Shown: positions 23,189-33,406 of the stretch, piece after piece
How positions within the stretch are numbered: position 1 is the stretch's first letter
Layout of the letters: the number at the start of each line of letters is the position of its first letter
Source of the DNA: Flavobacterium sediminis
GTDB lineage: Bacteria > Bacteroidota > Bacteroidia > Flavobacteriales > Flavobacteriaceae
Direction: 5' to 3'
Assembly (NCBI RefSeq): GCF_003148385.1
Contig: NZ_CP029463.1
Coordinates: 434,001-498,000 of the forward strand
DNA length: 64,000 bases
Notes under the pieces: model-generated
Seen by the model: the letters and a program-made list of their open reading frames with translations, nothing else
What the model was told of the DNA's origin: nothing
Database searches by the model: none
Translations under genes and position numbers: made by a program

Positions 23189-25132
23189 ATGATGATTAAG
23201 ATTACTTTACCTGACGGTTCGGTTAAAGAGTTTACACAAGGTGCAACACCGATGGATGTAGCTTTGAGTATAAGCGAAGGTTTAGCCAGAAATGTTATTT
23301 CTGCCTCGTTTGATGGAAAAACGATTGAAACCACTACTCCATTGACCACCGATGGTTCTCTTATATTATATACATGGAATGATTCTGAAGGCAAAAAAGC
23401 TTTTTGGCATTCTACTTCTCACGTAATGGCCCAAGCATTAGAAGAATTATATCCGGGTATTAAATTAACTATCGGACCAGCAATCGACAATGGTTTTTAC
23501 TATGATGTAGATTTTGGCGAACATAAAATCACTGATGCTGATTTTAAAAAGATCGAAGACCGGGTTTTAGAAATTTCTCGTGAAAAGCACAATTTCAAAA
23601 TGCGCTCCGCAACAAAAGCTGAAGCGTTAGCTTTTTATAAAGGCAACGAATACAAAACAGAGTTAATTGAAAATCTGGAAGACGGCACTATAACATTTTG
23701 TGATCACTCCACATTTACAGATCTATGTCGTGGTGGTCATATTCCTAATACTGGAATTATTAAAGCCATGAAAATTTTGTCTGTGGCAGGTGCTTACTGG
23801 AGAGGAGATGAAAAAAACAAGCAATTAACACGCGTTTACGGTATTTCATTCCCTAAACAAAAAGATCTTACAGAGTATCTTCAAATGCTTGAAGAAGCAA
23901 AAAAGAGAGATCACAGAAAGTTAGGAAAAGAATTGGAACTATTTCATTTTTCTCAAAAAGTGGGTCAAGGTTTACCTTTATGGTTACCTAAAGGTGCCGC
24001 TTTACGTGATCGTTTGGAACAATTTTTAAAAAAAGCACAGAAAAAAGCCGGGTACGAGCAAGTTGTAACTCCTCATATCGGTCAAAAAGAACTGTATGTA
24101 ACTTCCGGTCACTATGCTAAATATGGTGCTGATAGTTTTCAACCAATTCATACGCCAGCCGAAGGAGAAGAATTTTTATTAAAACCAATGAACTGCCCTC
24201 ACCACTGTGAGATTTACAATGCAAAACCTTGGTCTTATAAAGATTTACCAAAACGTTATGCTGAATTCGGTACCGTATATAGATATGAGCAATCCGGAGA
24301 ATTACATGGTTTGACTCGCGTAAGAGGTTTTACTCAAGATGATGCACACATTTTCTGTACTCCGGATCAGTTAGACGCTGAGTTTAAAAATGTAATTGAT
24401 CTTGTATTATATGTATTCGGTTCATTAGGTTTTGAAAACTTCACAGCTCAGGTTTCAGTTAGAGACTTAAGCAATCCTGATAAATATATAGGTAGCGTTG
24501 AAAATTGGGAAAAAGCAGAAAATGCTATTATCAGTGCAGCAAAAGACAAAGGATTAAATTATGTGATCGAATCGGGTGAAGCTGCTTTTTACGGTCCGAA
24601 ACTTGATTTCATGGTCAAAGATGCACTGGGAAGAAGTTGGCAGTTAGGAACCATTCAGGTTGATTATAATTTACCGGAACGTTTTGACCTGACTTATAAA
24701 GGAAGCGACAATGAATTACACAGACCTGTAATGATCCATCGTGCTCCTTTCGGCAGTATGGAGCGCTTTGTAGCTATTTTATTGGAACATACTGCGGGTA
24801 ATTTCCCTATTTGGCTAATGCCGGAGCAAGCTATAATACTGTCTTTGAGCGAGAAATATGAAAAATATGCTCAAAAAGTTTTAAATTTGCTAGAAAATCA
24901 CGAAATTCGCGCCCAAATTGACAATAGAAACGAAACTATTGGTAAGAAAATCAGAGAAGCTGAAGTTCAAAAGTTCCCATTCATGTTGATCGTAGGTGAG
25001 GAAGAAGAAAAGAATGGAACTATTTCGGTACGACGCCACGGTGACTCCGGCAAATCAAATCAGTCTATGACAATTGAGGAATTTGCTAAACTGGTCCAAG
25101 AAGAAATCGACAAGACATTAAAACAATTTTAA
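23189..25132 (+). CDS. thrS: Threonyl-tRNA synthetase
   Basis: The enzyme charges tRNA-Thr. From the ATG at 23189 it has 647 residues. Domains in order: TGS ([21 protein letters not shown]), the second additional domain with [17 protein letters not shown] and the editing-site region, the class II catalytic core (motif 2 [28 protein letters not shown] as zinc and motif region, motif 3 [11 protein letters not shown]), and the anticodon-binding domain. A longer reading from 23075 would add 38 residues without homology. It heads a thrS-infC-rpmI-rplT cluster, the classic order. Confidence 0.97.
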   Translation: MMIKITLPDGSVKEFTQGATPMDVALSISEGLARNVISASFDGKTIETTTPLTTDGSLILYTWNDSEGKKAFWHSTSHVMAQALEELYPGIKLTIGPAIDNGFYYDVDFGEHKITDADFKKIEDRVLEISREKHNFKMRSATKAEALAFYKGNEYKTELIENLEDGTITFCDHSTFTDLCRGGHIPNTGIIKAMKILSVAGAYWRGDEKNKQLTRVYGISFPKQKDLTEYLQMLEEAKKRDHRKLGKELELFHFSQKVGQGLPLWLPKGAALRDRLEQFLKKAQKKAGYEQVVTPHIGQKELYVTSGHYAKYGADSFQPIHTPAEGEEFLLKPMNCPHHCEIYNAKPWSYKDLPKRYAEFGTVYRYEQSGELHGLTRVRGFTQDDAHIFCTPDQLDAEFKNVIDLVLYVFGSLGFENFTAQVSVRDLSNPDKYIGSVENWEKAENAIISAAKDKGLNYVIESGEAAFYGPKLDFMVKDALGRSWQLGTIQVDYNLPERFDLTYKGSDNELHRPVMIHRAPFGSMERFVAILLEHTAGNFPIWLMPEQAIILSLSEKYEKYAQKVLNLLENHEIRAQIDNRNETIGKKIREAEVQKFPFMLIVGEEEEKNGTISVRRHGDSGKSNQSMTIEEFAKLVQEEIDKTLKQF

Positions 25133-25155
25133 GTTTAATTTAAAATTTTAGAGCC

Positions 25156-25713
25156 ATAGCAATTAGAAACAACAGAAGAGGTTTTAACCCCAGAGAAGAA
25201 AAAAAAGATGCACACCGAATTAATGAAAATATTCGTGTGCCTGAAATTCGTTTAGTAGGTGATAATATAGAAAACGGTATCTATAAAACAGCCGAAGCTT
25301 TACGAATGGCTAACGAACAGGAATTAGACTTGGTTGAAATTTCACCCAATGCTGCACCTCCTGTATGTAAGATAATGGATTACGGTAAATTTTTGTACCA
25401 ACAAAAGAAGCGTGAAAAAGAGCTTAAGGCAAAATCTACCCAGATCGTTGTTAAAGAAATACGTTTCGGTCCTCAGACTGATGAGCACGATTATGAATTT
25501 AAAAAGAAGAATGCTATTAAATTTTTAAGTGACGGTGCAAAACTAAAAGCGTTTGTTTTCTTTAAAGGACGATCCATTATATATAAAGAGCAAGGACAGA
25601 TCTTATTGTTGCGTTTAGCTCAAGACCTTGAGGAATATGGCAAAGTTGAAAACATGCCTGTTTTAGAAGGAAAACGTATGATCATGTATATTGCTCCTAA
25701 GAAAAAGAAATAA
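25156..25713 (+). CDS. infC: Translation initiation factor IF-3, with ATA start codon
   Basis: IF-3 binds the 30S subunit and rejects wrong initiation codons. The familiar N-terminus ([20 protein letters not shown], then [16 protein letters not shown]) lies upstream of the first ATG-like starts. In frame, only ATA at 25156 precedes it before a stop at 25141, so ATA is the likely initiator, giving 185 residues. Rare infC start codons are known in other bacteria and give autoregulation. The C-terminal domain ([21 protein letters not shown] through MYIAPKKKK) is complete. It lies 23 bp after thrS. Confidence 0.9.
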   Translation: MAIRNNRRGFNPREEKKDAHRINENIRVPEIRLVGDNIENGIYKTAEALRMANEQELDLVEISPNAAPPVCKIMDYGKFLYQQKKREKELKAKSTQIVVKEIRFGPQTDEHDYEFKKKNAIKFLSDGAKLKAFVFFKGRSIIYKEQGQILLLRLAQDLEEYGKVENMPVLEGKRMIMYIAPKKKK

Positions 25714-25783
25714 TCTCATTTGAGATATTGCAGGTAACTGCTAAAGATAATGTAAGTAAGATAATTTAATATTAAGGAAGAAA

Positions 25784-25981
25784 ATGCCTAAAATGAAAAC
25801 TAAATCCGGAGCTAAAAAACGTTTCGTTATCACAGGTTCTGGAAAGATTAAAAGAAAGCATGCTTTTAAAAGTCACATTTTGACTAAAAAAACTAAAAAG
25901 CGTAAATTAGCTTTAACTCACTCGACTTTAGTTCACAAAGCTGACGAAAGAAGTGTGAAAGAACAATTAAGATTAGTATAA
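25784..25981 (+). CDS. rpmI: Ribosomal protein L35
   Basis: A 65-residue, very basic protein [20 protein letters not shown] with [22 protein letters not shown], the full L35 pattern. It sits between infC and rplT, as in most bacteria. Confidence 0.97.
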   Translation: MPKMKTKSGAKKRFVITGSGKIKRKHAFKSHILTKKTKKRKLALTHSTLVHKADERSVKEQLRLV

Positions 25982-26028
25982 TCTAATCTCGGTTTAAAAA
26001 ATTTATTTAGTAACCCTGGAGTGGGCCG

Positions 26029-26044
26029 TCCTGATAAATCAGGA
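26029..26044 (+). promoter_or_regulatory. Hairpin in the rpmI-rplT spacer, possible L20 control element
   Basis: TCCTGA-TAAA-TCAGGA forms a compact hairpin in the 113-bp spacer before rplT. The spacer is long for an operon of this kind and no T-run follows. L20 autoregulates through leader structures in other bacteria; a role here is inference. Confidence 0.3.
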
Positions 26045-26094
26045 TTCAGAAGTGTCAAAACAATGACCGCCTTACTACAAAAAAATTAAAAATT

Positions 26095-26439
26095 ATGCCT
26101 AGATCAGTAAATCATGTAGCTTCAAGAGCTAGAAGAAAAAAAGTATTGAAGCAAGCCAAAGGATACTTTGGAAGACGTAAAAACGTTTGGACAGTAGCTA
26201 AAAACGCGGTAGAAAAAGCAATGCAATATGCTTACCGCGACAGAAAGCAAAAAAAGAGAAACTTCCGTGCATTGTGGATTATGCGTATTAACGCTGCTGC
26301 AAGATTACACGGTATGAGCTATTCTCAATTTATGGGTAAAGTAAAAGCTAATAACATTGAGCTAAACCGTAAAGTTTTAGCTGACTTAGCAATGAATCAC
26401 CCTGAAGCTTTTGCTGCTATTGTAAATCAAGTTAAATAA
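26095..26439 (+). CDS. rplT: Ribosomal protein L20
   Basis: A 114-residue basic protein starting [20 protein letters not shown], with [22 protein letters not shown] and the C-terminal [21 protein letters not shown]20 binds 23S rRNA early in assembly. It is the last gene of the thrS cluster and ends at a terminator. Confidence 0.98.
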   Translation: MPRSVNHVASRARRKKVLKQAKGYFGRRKNVWTVAKNAVEKAMQYAYRDRKQKKRNFRALWIMRINAAARLHGMSYSQFMGKVKANNIELNRKVLADLAMNHPEAFAAIVNQVK

Positions 26440-26474
26440 TAAAACGTTTGTCAAACCTTATCTTACTTATATAG

Positions 26475-26503
26475 AAAATCCCGCTTTTTTAGCGGGATTT
26501 TTA
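26475..26503 (+). terminator. Terminator after rplT
   Basis: Arms AATCCCGCT / AGCGGGATT enclose a T5 loop and are followed by TTTATTTT. Confidence 0.9.
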
Positions 26504-26523
26504 TTTTCCCAATAGAAACTCCT

Positions 26524-27327
26524 ATGGAATTATCTAAGATCAAATTAATCGTCTCTGACATGGACGGAACATTACTCAATTCTAAACACGAACTTGATCC
26601 GTCTTTTTTTGAAATATATGAAAAACTAAGAACTAAAAACATTCAGTTCATCGCTGCAAGCGGAAGACAATATTTCAGCATTGCTGATAAATTCAAACCT
26701 ATTTTAAATGAACTGACTATCATTGCTGAAAACGGCTCTTTTGTTAAAAAGAACGGAACTGAGATCTTAGTTAAAGCAATCAATATCTCTTTATTACAAA
26801 ATGTTATTGAACATGCCCGAAAGACCCCTGATACTTATATTGTTCTTTGCGGAAAAAACGGAGCTTATATAGAACAGGATAGCGAGCAATTTGTAAATTA
26901 TTTTAAAGAGTTCTACAACAAATACTCATTAGTTCATGATCTGTTGAGCGATCCGAATGACCATTATTTTAAAATCGCTTTATACAATCCGAATGGGGCT
27001 GAAAAACATATTTACCCTTACTTTGAAGATTTTAAAGAGGTACTACAAGTAAAGATCTCAGGAGAGTACTGGGTTGATATTATGCAGTTGCAAGTGAATA
27101 AGGGTAATGCCATTGAATTTATTCAAAAGCAGAACCATATTACTAAGGATGAAACTTTAGTTTTCGGGGATTACTTAAACGATCTTGAAATGTTCGAACA
27201 AGCAGGCACTGCTGTTGCTATGCAGAACGCGCATCCGGAATTAAAGAAAATAGCCTCTTACATTACTGATAGCAATGATCATAATGGGGTTTTTACTGTA
27301 CTCAAAAAATTAGTTGATTTAGAATAA
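26524..27327 (+). CDS. HAD-superfamily hydrolase, Cof type
   Basis: A 267-residue Cof-type phosphatase. Motif I is DMDGT (residues 12-16), motif II is AASGR, and motif IV is GDYLNDLEMF near residue 220, so the catalytic aspartates are present. The central region is the type IIB cap. Relatives act on sugar phosphates or flavin-related phosphates, but the substrate cannot be told. It sits between two terminators, so it is a single-gene unit, with its start only about 20 bp beyond the rplT hairpin. Confidence 0.9.
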   Translation: MELSKIKLIVSDMDGTLLNSKHELDPSFFEIYEKLRTKNIQFIAASGRQYFSIADKFKPILNELTIIAENGSFVKKNGTEILVKAINISLLQNVIEHARKTPDTYIVLCGKNGAYIEQDSEQFVNYFKEFYNKYSLVHDLLSDPNDHYFKIALYNPNGAEKHIYPYFEDFKEVLQVKISGEYWVDIMQLQVNKGNAIEFIQKQNHITKDETLVFGDYLNDLEMFEQAGTAVAMQNAHPELKKIASYITDSNDHNGVFTVLKKLVDLE

Positions 27328-27330
27328 TAC

Positions 27331-27355
27331 AAAAACCCGCAGCATGCGGGTTTTT
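27331..27355. terminator. Bidirectional terminator
   Basis: Arms AAAAACCCGC / GCGGGTTTTT with loop AGCAT, placed between convergent genes. Confidence 0.88.
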
Positions 27356-27365
27356 CTTTTTTAAA

Positions 27366-27530
27366 TTATTTTAATAATGAGGCTTTTTGCAGAAAATACA
27401 TTTTATTCATCATTGATAACCAAATAAACCTCTTTCTACAATTAAAGCACTTAAAATAATTTAATGTAGGAATAAAATCTTTAATAGAATTCTTGTTCCT
27501 TTTTCTTCTACCACATTTTGGACAAGACAT
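27366..27530 (-). CDS. Small zinc-ribbon protein (54 residues)
   Basis: An ATG-to-TAA frame on the minus strand encodes 54 residues beginning MSCPKCGRRKRNKNSIKD. Two CxxC knuckles, CPKC and CFNC, are spaced 22 residues apart as in a zinc ribbon, and the chain is strongly basic. The ATG is preceded by TATAAAAA, a good flavobacterial start context, and the gene ends next to the terminator shared with the HAD gene. No function is known; RNA or DNA binding is plausible. It resembles the short zinc ribbons found at the N-terminus of some transposases, but no transposase is nearby. Confidence 0.6.
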   Translation of the reverse strand: MSCPKCGRRKRNKNSIKDFIPTLNYFKCFNCRKRFIWLSMMNKMYFLQKASLLK

Positions 27531-27678
27531 TTTTTATAGTTTTATGTTTCAAATATATACTTTTTCACAAAAAACCAACACTTATTTCTTAAAAAATTTA
27601 ATTATATACCGAAAAAATGTTATAAAAAAATAAAAACTAAGATTATTTAGTTAATCTATAACACATTGCTAAACAAAA

Positions 27679-27700
27679 CCCCACGTATAAATTTGTGGGG
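27679..27700 (-). terminator. Hairpin terminator
   Basis: CCCCAC/GTGGGG arms with a 10-nt loop; on the minus strand it is followed by TTTTGTTT. It lies 48 bp downstream of the 42-residue membrane peptide gene. Confidence 0.65.
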
Positions 27701-27747
27701 CCTTGTTGTCTAAAAAGGGTTATGGTTAATAGCAATGGCTTCCCTTT

Positions 27748-27876
27748 TTATATGAGTACATATCTGAAAACCAAATAAAAATAAAGTAGTATGAGTGCTA
27801 AAAGCAGTACCAGACCTACTGCCTTTAATAGCAACACGAAATTCTCACCGATGTGTTTTTTAAAAAGGTCAATCAT
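27748..27876 (-). CDS. Single-pass membrane micropeptide (42 residues)
   Basis: A short minus-strand frame, ATG to TAA, encodes a charged opening MIDLFKKHIGEN followed by one long hydrophobic helix rich in Leu and Val (about residues 13-36) and a short RYVLI tail. It ends before a hairpin terminator. The design is typical of real small membrane proteins in flavobacteria, though nothing identifies a function. It is too short for most gene finders, and the evidence is the composition plus the downstream terminator. Confidence 0.5.
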   Translation of the reverse strand: MIDLFKKHIGENFVLLLKAVGLVLLLALILLYFYLVFRYVLI

Positions 27877-28003
27877 CACGTAATTTTTTTCTACTACTCA
27901 ATAAGTATACCATAAAGTGACGATATTTTTATTGCTTTTCAAAAAAAATGTTCTGAAGTCCTGTCTATTTGTTATCAAACAACTATATGCTGTGATTTTG
28001 TTT

Positions 28004-28738
28004 TTAAATGATATTCAGTTTTTTTACCAAATCATCATAATAGTTCTTCGAAAGAGGGATTTTAGTGTCTCCGATAAGAACAAAGCTAGTCTCTATATTT
28101 GTGATATTCTTTAAATTTACAATATAAGACTTGTGGGTTCTGAAGAACTGATCGCTGTTTAATTTTTCTATGAAACCTGACAACGATGCTCTGATTAGCT
28201 CTTCTTTTTTCTTTGTTTTTATTTCCAAGTAATTACCATCTGATTTGATCCATAAGATATCCTCCAGTTCTACTTTAGTATATCTTGATTTATCTTTTAA
28301 AAAGATCGCATCTTTAACTACTACATCTGTATTACTTTCTGAACTTCCCTCAGGCTTAGGCTTTTCATTATTAATCTTATGCCAGGAAATCTCAATGGTT
28401 GATAACAATTGTTCTTTTTTAAAAGGCTTTACCAGATAATTAACGGGATTTGCCTTTTTAGCTCTTTCTAAAGTTTGACTATCTGAATAAGACGTTGCGA
28501 AAATGAATGGTATCTTATAGTTTTCGTTAATATAATGAGCCAGATCGACTCCGTCTTTGGTCTCATTTAAATTGACATCAAGTAGCACCAGATCCGGTTT
28601 TTCATTTTCGTTTAAAATTTTAATCGCTTCTTTATAATCCATAGCTATCCCCACTACATTATAGTGTTGCTCCTGCAATATTGTTTTAATATCTTCAGCT
28701 ATGATCAATTCGTCTTCAACAATTAAAACTTTAATCAT
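28004..28738 (-). CDS. LytTR-type response regulator
   Basis: A 244-residue regulator. The receiver domain (1-120) has the acidic pair EDE near residue 9, the phosphorylated Asp54 in VLLDVNL, and Lys in VKPF. The LytTR DNA-binding domain is C-terminal (about 145-240: [18 protein letters not shown] and [12 protein letters not shown]). Its start overlaps the stop of the kinase gene by 8 bp, so both are made from one transcript. It is paralogous to the regulator at 33407. Confidence 0.93.
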   Translation of the reverse strand: MIKVLIVEDELIIAEDIKTILQEQHYNVVGIAMDYKEAIKILNENEKPDLVLLDVNLNETKDGVDLAHYINENYKIPFIFATSYSDSQTLERAKKANPVNYLVKPFKKEQLLSTIEISWHKINNEKPKPEGSSESNTDVVVKDAIFLKDKSRYTKVELEDILWIKSDGNYLEIKTKKKEELIRASLSGFIEKLNSDQFFRTHKSYIVNLKNITNIETSFVLIGDTKIPLSKNYYDDLVKKLNII

Positions 28739-30734
28739 TCCTCTTCTTATATAATTTTAAATTCTTAAACATCACTATAAAGGTAGTGAATTTTCCTTCT
28801 TTTTTTATTTCAAAGCTTCCTCTTAACTGGCGGCTTAAAATAGAAACTATTTTTAATCCCAGTGACTTTTGATTTTCCATCGAAAAGTCTTCCGGTAATG
28901 GGATACCGTTGTTACTGACTTTGAGTTCATAATCTAAATCTCCTAATGACTCAATCTCAATTTTTATAGTTCCTTGCGACTGGTCAATAAACGCATGCTT
29001 GTAAGCATTAGAGACCAGCTCATTTATGACCAACCCAAGCGGAACGGCAGTTTCAAAATCAAATTTACATTTATGGGCATAAATATTTACCGTTATTCTT
29101 TTTGAATCTCCGATATACATTTGCGATAAGAATGTCGTAAGATCTTTTACATAGTTTTCAATATCAACCTTATCTATATCTTCTGACTGGTAAAGCTTTT
29201 GATGGATAAGACTCATCGCCTGTATCCTGTTTTGTCCTTCCTTTAAAAGATATAAAATATCGTCATTCTTTACATCTTTTGACTGCATATTGAGCAAACT
29301 GGAAATGATCTGAAGGTTGTTCTTCACCCGATGGTGTATTTCCCGTAAAAGGGTTTCCTTTTCATATAGGGATCGTTGGATCATTTCTTTTTGGGCTTCT
29401 ACAATTTTTCGCTGTTTTTTATTCTCTTTTAAATTATAATATATAGCAGCAGTTAAGACACTCAACACAATAAGGCTTATAACAATAATATAGATCAACA
29501 TTTGCTGTTTTTCAGCTCTGACCTTGCTTGCTTTTTCTTTTTGAAGTTGCTCCTGTGCTAATAGTTCTTTTTCCTTTTCAAACTCATATTGCTTTTGCAA
29601 TTCATAAACCCTGTTATTGATCTCTATATTGAACATAGAGTCACTATACTTTTTATATAATAATTCATTCTCATAAGCCAGTTTGTATTTTGCTGACTCA
29701 TTATAAATTCTAGCCAAATTCTCATGACAGAATTTGATAGATTCTAACTCTCCTATTTGTGTCGAATATTTTAACCCTTCTAAAGTATATTGTTCGGCCT
29801 GCTTATAATTCTTCTCCAGAAAGTATACATATCCTATTTCTCTGTTTATATCTCCTAAGCCAGACTTGTTGCCTGTCTTTTTATAGATTTCTAATGCTAT
29901 ATTAAAATATTCCAGTGCCTTTTCAAGTTGGTTCAATTTCAAATAGGAAGCTCCTACCCCACGGGCACTTCCGGCTGAATGATTTGACTGTTCCTCTTTT
30001 AATTTTAGATATGAATCCAGAAAAATTGATAAAGCCTTTTTGTACTCTTTATTGTCTAAATGATTATAGGCTAAATTGGTAGAGATAATATGCTTGAGCC
30101 ATTCTGCATCCTTTGATTCCAGTCCGTCTAAAGAATGTAATGCTTTATTATAATATTCAAGCTCTTGATCATGACGGCTTTGCTTTCCATATAAAATAGC
30201 TTTGCTATTGAACACTCTGGCTATTTTAACTTTATCATTGATCTTTTCGTATGCCTGTAAGGCCCAATTCAAGTGTTTTATGGACTCCGGAAAATTATTT
30301 CGGATTAAGTTTGCTCTGGCCATATAGAAATGACAATCTCCGATATAGATATAATCTTTTTGATCGTTGGCTATAGCCAATGCTTTTTTCAGATAGGTTT
30401 CTGAAAGGTCAAAATCACTGGTATTGTTATAAATTTTACCTAAGAGAAAGCTTGCTTCCAGTATCTTTTCCGGGAATTTTAATTTGATGGCTTTTTCTAA
30501 AGCTCTTTTAGCATAAAGAATAGCATCATCCGTTTTTGTTTCGTCTAACTCTTCTGAAAGAGAAAGTAAAATTTGAACTTGTAATGTATCAACAGAAGTT
30601 TCAGATGATGATTTTGAATCTGTGATGTGTTTTAACTCCCTTTCCAAACTATCAACGGCGTTAACTTGTCCCCACAAAAAGCTATTCGGAAAACCTATCA
30701 ATAAAAAAAGAAAAGAAAAAAAAGGGCTTCTCAT
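28731..30734 (-). CDS. TPR sensor histidine kinase (HisKA_2 type)
   Basis: A 667-residue kinase. After a signal-like N-terminus ([22 protein letters not shown]) come several TPR repeats in the periplasm (about 60-380), a coiled-coil stretch, one transmembrane helix ([21 protein letters not shown]), and a HisKA_2 dimerisation box [18 protein letters not shown] with the phosphorylated His. The ATPase domain follows ([18 protein letters not shown] with the N box). The partner is the overlapping LytTR regulator. Sensing through TPRs suggests a protein or peptide signal in the envelope. Confidence 0.92.
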   Translation of the reverse strand: MRSPFFSFLFLLIGFPNSFLWGQVNAVDSLERELKHITDSKSSSETSVDTLQVQILLSLSEELDETKTDDAILYAKRALEKAIKLKFPEKILEASFLLGKIYNNTSDFDLSETYLKKALAIANDQKDYIYIGDCHFYMARANLIRNNFPESIKHLNWALQAYEKINDKVKIARVFNSKAILYGKQSRHDQELEYYNKALHSLDGLESKDAEWLKHIISTNLAYNHLDNKEYKKALSIFLDSYLKLKEEQSNHSAGSARGVGASYLKLNQLEKALEYFNIALEIYKKTGNKSGLGDINREIGYVYFLEKNYKQAEQYTLEGLKYSTQIGELESIKFCHENLARIYNESAKYKLAYENELLYKKYSDSMFNIEINNRVYELQKQYEFEKEKELLAQEQLQKEKASKVRAEKQQMLIYIIVISLIVLSVLTAAIYYNLKENKKQRKIVEAQKEMIQRSLYEKETLLREIHHRVKNNLQIISSLLNMQSKDVKNDDILYLLKEGQNRIQAMSLIHQKLYQSEDIDKVDIENYVKDLTTFLSQMYIGDSKRITVNIYAHKCKFDFETAVPLGLVINELVSNAYKHAFIDQSQGTIKIEIESLGDLDYELKVSNNGIPLPEDFSMENQKSLGLKIVSILSRQLRGSFEIKKEGKFTTFIVMFKNLKLYKKRND

Positions 30735-30843
30735 TGAGCTAAAATAAAGATTTTCACTTATATTTTGTACATTATTTAGAATTAATCCTCATTATTTGAT
30801 TGATTAATTATTATTATTGAAACTTACTGAAGCTACTATTACT

Positions 30844-30872
30844 AAAAAAGCTCTCAAAAATGAGAGCTTTTT
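30844..30872 (-). terminator. Terminator after the LamG secreted protein gene
   Basis: Arms AAAAAGCTCTCA / TGAGAGCTTTTT with loop AAAA, with T/A-rich flanks. Confidence 0.85.
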
Positions 30873-30892
30873 CTACTATAAAATTTAAATTG

Positions 30893-33316
30893 TTATTCTT
30901 TAATTAATTTGAAGATTTCAAAATTATTTTCTGAATCAATAGTTTTAACAATATAAATTCCTGAATTCAGAGCTGTGATGTCAACATTTGCTTCTCCAGA
31001 TACTATCTTTTGCTTTTTAACAACTTTTCCAACAATATCATAAACTTCAATCGTCACATTTTCTTCCGTTCTAACCGTAAAAATTCCTTTTGTCGGATTA
31101 GGATACATCAAAAACTTGTTCGTATTAAAAGCAGTACTGCTTAATACAAGAGGACAAACATTACCCGTTGTTACTTGAGAACCTATTTTCCAGTTTGAAG
31201 TAGATCCTGTTAAAGCAAAATTATTAAGAGTTCCGTTATAATTATTTCCGGAACTGTCGGTTAAACTTGTAACACCGGAATTATCAGCATTTTCAAACCC
31301 TTGATTGAATTTATAATATGCTATAATATTATTTTGCCCATTTTCTAACTCACAATCTTTAGTAGCTAAAATATCAGAATCTGCCAAAGCAATATCCCAA
31401 ATACGAACCTCATCTATATCTCCTTTAAACATTTCAGGAACAGTTTGTGCATTTCCACCGATAACAAAAGTCGATGTTATTGAAGGCATTGCTCCGGTTT
31501 TTGCTGCTGAATTAATTAGAACACCATCTACATAAATTTTCATCGTTGCACCATCCCAAACACCTGCAACATGTTGCCAGGTATTTAACACCACAGCATT
31601 GGAAGCTACTACTGATGAATATCCTGTACCTCCGTTTATCCAGAAAGAATAACCGTTATTATCTCTTCTCAATAACATTTGTAAACCAAGTCCTGATGTT
31701 GGGTAATCATAATTACCAGCAATCACTCCTAAACCTGAATTTGTTTCCGGTCTAACCCAAGCTTCTACTGTTGTTGCCGTTTTACCTGTAAAATAAGTAG
31801 TTAACGATGTTCCTAAATTAACAATATCATTAGCTCCGTCAAAATTTAAATGTGTCGCAGCCGCATTGACAGTAACTACAATTTCGGCTCTTTCACTTTC
31901 ACAACCATTTGCATTGGTTGAAGAAACCCAATATGATGTAGAACCTGCAACTGAAGTATCAGGAGTCGGTGCAGTAGTACTGCTTGTTCCACCTGTAGCA
32001 GTTGTATACCATAGTAAGCCTGTTTCGCCAGAAGTTGCTGTTAAAGCGGTAGCGGTAGCTCCTTGATTGTAAACCACTGGTGTTGAAACGGTAGGAGCAA
32101 CAGGAACTGTAGATCCGGTTGTTACCGCAGAACCTGCTAACCAATTTGAAGTTGAACCTGTTAAAGCAAAATTAGTCAATGTTCCGTCATATCCATTTGA
32201 AGTGGCATCCGTTAGAGTAGTAACACTTGTATTGTCTGCCTGATCTATTCCTTGATTGAATTGGTAATAAGCTACTAAGCCTGATTCTGTTCCTTGTAAT
32301 TCACAGTTCATAGAGCCATTAATTTGTTCAACTGTTCTTGCAGTAGTCCAAACGCGAACTTCATCAATATTTCCTGTGAAAAGCTCTGAACCACTAATTC
32401 TATTACCAATGTTAAATTGATTTGAAGTGGTTGGTAAACTTACAGAAGCAGCTTGAGAAGCGATTAAAGTTCCATTTGCATAAACATACATATTTGCTCC
32501 ATCATAAACTGCAGCAATATGAGTCCATGTATTTAAGGGAACACTAAAAGGAGAATTTAAAAAAGTACCATTTAAAACAAATTGAATGTTGTTGTTATTT
32601 CTTACACGTAATAATACTTTATGATAAGCTCCATCATAATCTGTAATAATATTATTCCACCCATTTAAAACTGATGGATTAATCCATGCTTCAAATGTTA
32701 AAGCAGTTGCTCCATTTAAAGCAGTAGAGATTGAAGTTCCTAAGTTTACATAATCATTAACTCCGTCAAAATTTAAATGTGTTGCCGGTGTAGGAACCGT
32801 AAGAAATGTTTTAAACCATAAATCATACGAATCGTACAAGATTGTGTTTCCGTCACTAAAATACAACCCTCCGTTAGCATAATTTGCTCCTGTACCATGA
32901 GTAGAAACAGAACCTGTTATCCCTCTAAAATCTATGGTATAACTATTACCGCTAACAATAGCTACACTAGAAGAAAGAACAACACTTAACTCTTCATAAC
33001 CATTGGTAACTGGCGGATTTGTAATAGTAAAACTCGTAGTGTTCAATACTGTACCTCCATATCCGTTTCCATCAAAGATTCTCAATTGAAAATCTCCGGC
33101 ACTAAAAACTGATCCCCAATTTCCAACTCTAAGATTCACTTGCGTCATATCTCCGGTCATACCGGCTACAAATGACTGTCCTACATTCTGTGTTGAAGAA
33201 ACGGTAAAACTTCCTCCTCCGTTATCTGAAGGGGCATTAGATTGATCTAATGTTTGGCTAAAAGCAATAACCGATAAACAGAATAATAAAAAAGAATAAA
33301 AATACTTTTGTTTCAT
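30893..33316 (-). CDS. Secreted LamG-domain protein with T9SS sorting signal
   Basis: An 807-residue protein with a signal peptide (MKQKYFYSFLLFCLSVIAFSQ). Two LamG/concanavalin-like domains, each beginning THLNFDG.ND.VNLGTS and ending with FALTGSTSNW, flank an Ig-like linker (TGLLWYTTATGGTS). The C-terminus FLMYPNPTKGIFTVRTEENV to IFKLIKE is a type A T9SS sorting domain. It should be a surface or secreted carbohydrate-binding or adhesive protein. It lies between two histidine kinase/LytTR pairs, with a promoter and tandem direct repeat just upstream. Confidence 0.92.
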   Translation of the reverse strand: MKQKYFYSFLLFCLSVIAFSQTLDQSNAPSDNGGGSFTVSSTQNVGQSFVAGMTGDMTQVNLRVGNWGSVFSAGDFQLRIFDGNGYGGTVLNTTSFTITNPPVTNGYEELSVVLSSSVAIVSGNSYTIDFRGITGSVSTHGTGANYANGGLYFSDGNTILYDSYDLWFKTFLTVPTPATHLNFDGVNDYVNLGTSISTALNGATALTFEAWINPSVLNGWNNIITDYDGAYHKVLLRVRNNNNIQFVLNGTFLNSPFSVPLNTWTHIAAVYDGANMYVYANGTLIASQAASVSLPTTSNQFNIGNRISGSELFTGNIDEVRVWTTARTVEQINGSMNCELQGTESGLVAYYQFNQGIDQADNTSVTTLTDATSNGYDGTLTNFALTGSTSNWLAGSAVTTGSTVPVAPTVSTPVVYNQGATATALTATSGETGLLWYTTATGGTSSTTAPTPDTSVAGSTSYWVSSTNANGCESERAEIVVTVNAAATHLNFDGANDIVNLGTSLTTYFTGKTATTVEAWVRPETNSGLGVIAGNYDYPTSGLGLQMLLRRDNNGYSFWINGGTGYSSVVASNAVVLNTWQHVAGVWDGATMKIYVDGVLINSAAKTGAMPSITSTFVIGGNAQTVPEMFKGDIDEVRIWDIALADSDILATKDCELENGQNNIIAYYKFNQGFENADNSGVTSLTDSSGNNYNGTLNNFALTGSTSNWKIGSQVTTGNVCPLVLSSTAFNTNKFLMYPNPTKGIFTVRTEENVTIEVYDIVGKVVKKQKIVSGEANVDITALNSGIYIVKTIDSENNFEIFKLIKE

Positions 33317-33340
33317 AAAATTAAATTTAAAATTCTATGG

Positions 33341-33348
33341 CAAAAGTA
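33341..33348 (-). promoter_or_regulatory. -7 element of the LamG protein gene
   Basis: TACTTTTG on the minus strand matches TAnnTTTG 25 bp before the ATG. No TTG is present at -33, which fits a need for an activator. Confidence 0.6.
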
Positions 33349-33378
33349 ATTTGCTATTAACTATTTAAAAGTTTATTG

Positions 33379-33406
33379 GGACGAACTGCAAAAGTTTGTG
33401 GACGAA
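33379..33406 (-). promoter_or_regulatory. Direct repeat, candidate LytTR binding site
   Basis: GGACGAA occurs twice (33379-33385 and 33400-33406) with exactly 21 bp between starts. LytTR regulators bind two direct repeats spaced about 21-22 bp apart. The pair lies about 30 bp upstream of the -7 element of the LamG gene and immediately next to the stop of a LytTR regulator gene. Confidence 0.45.
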
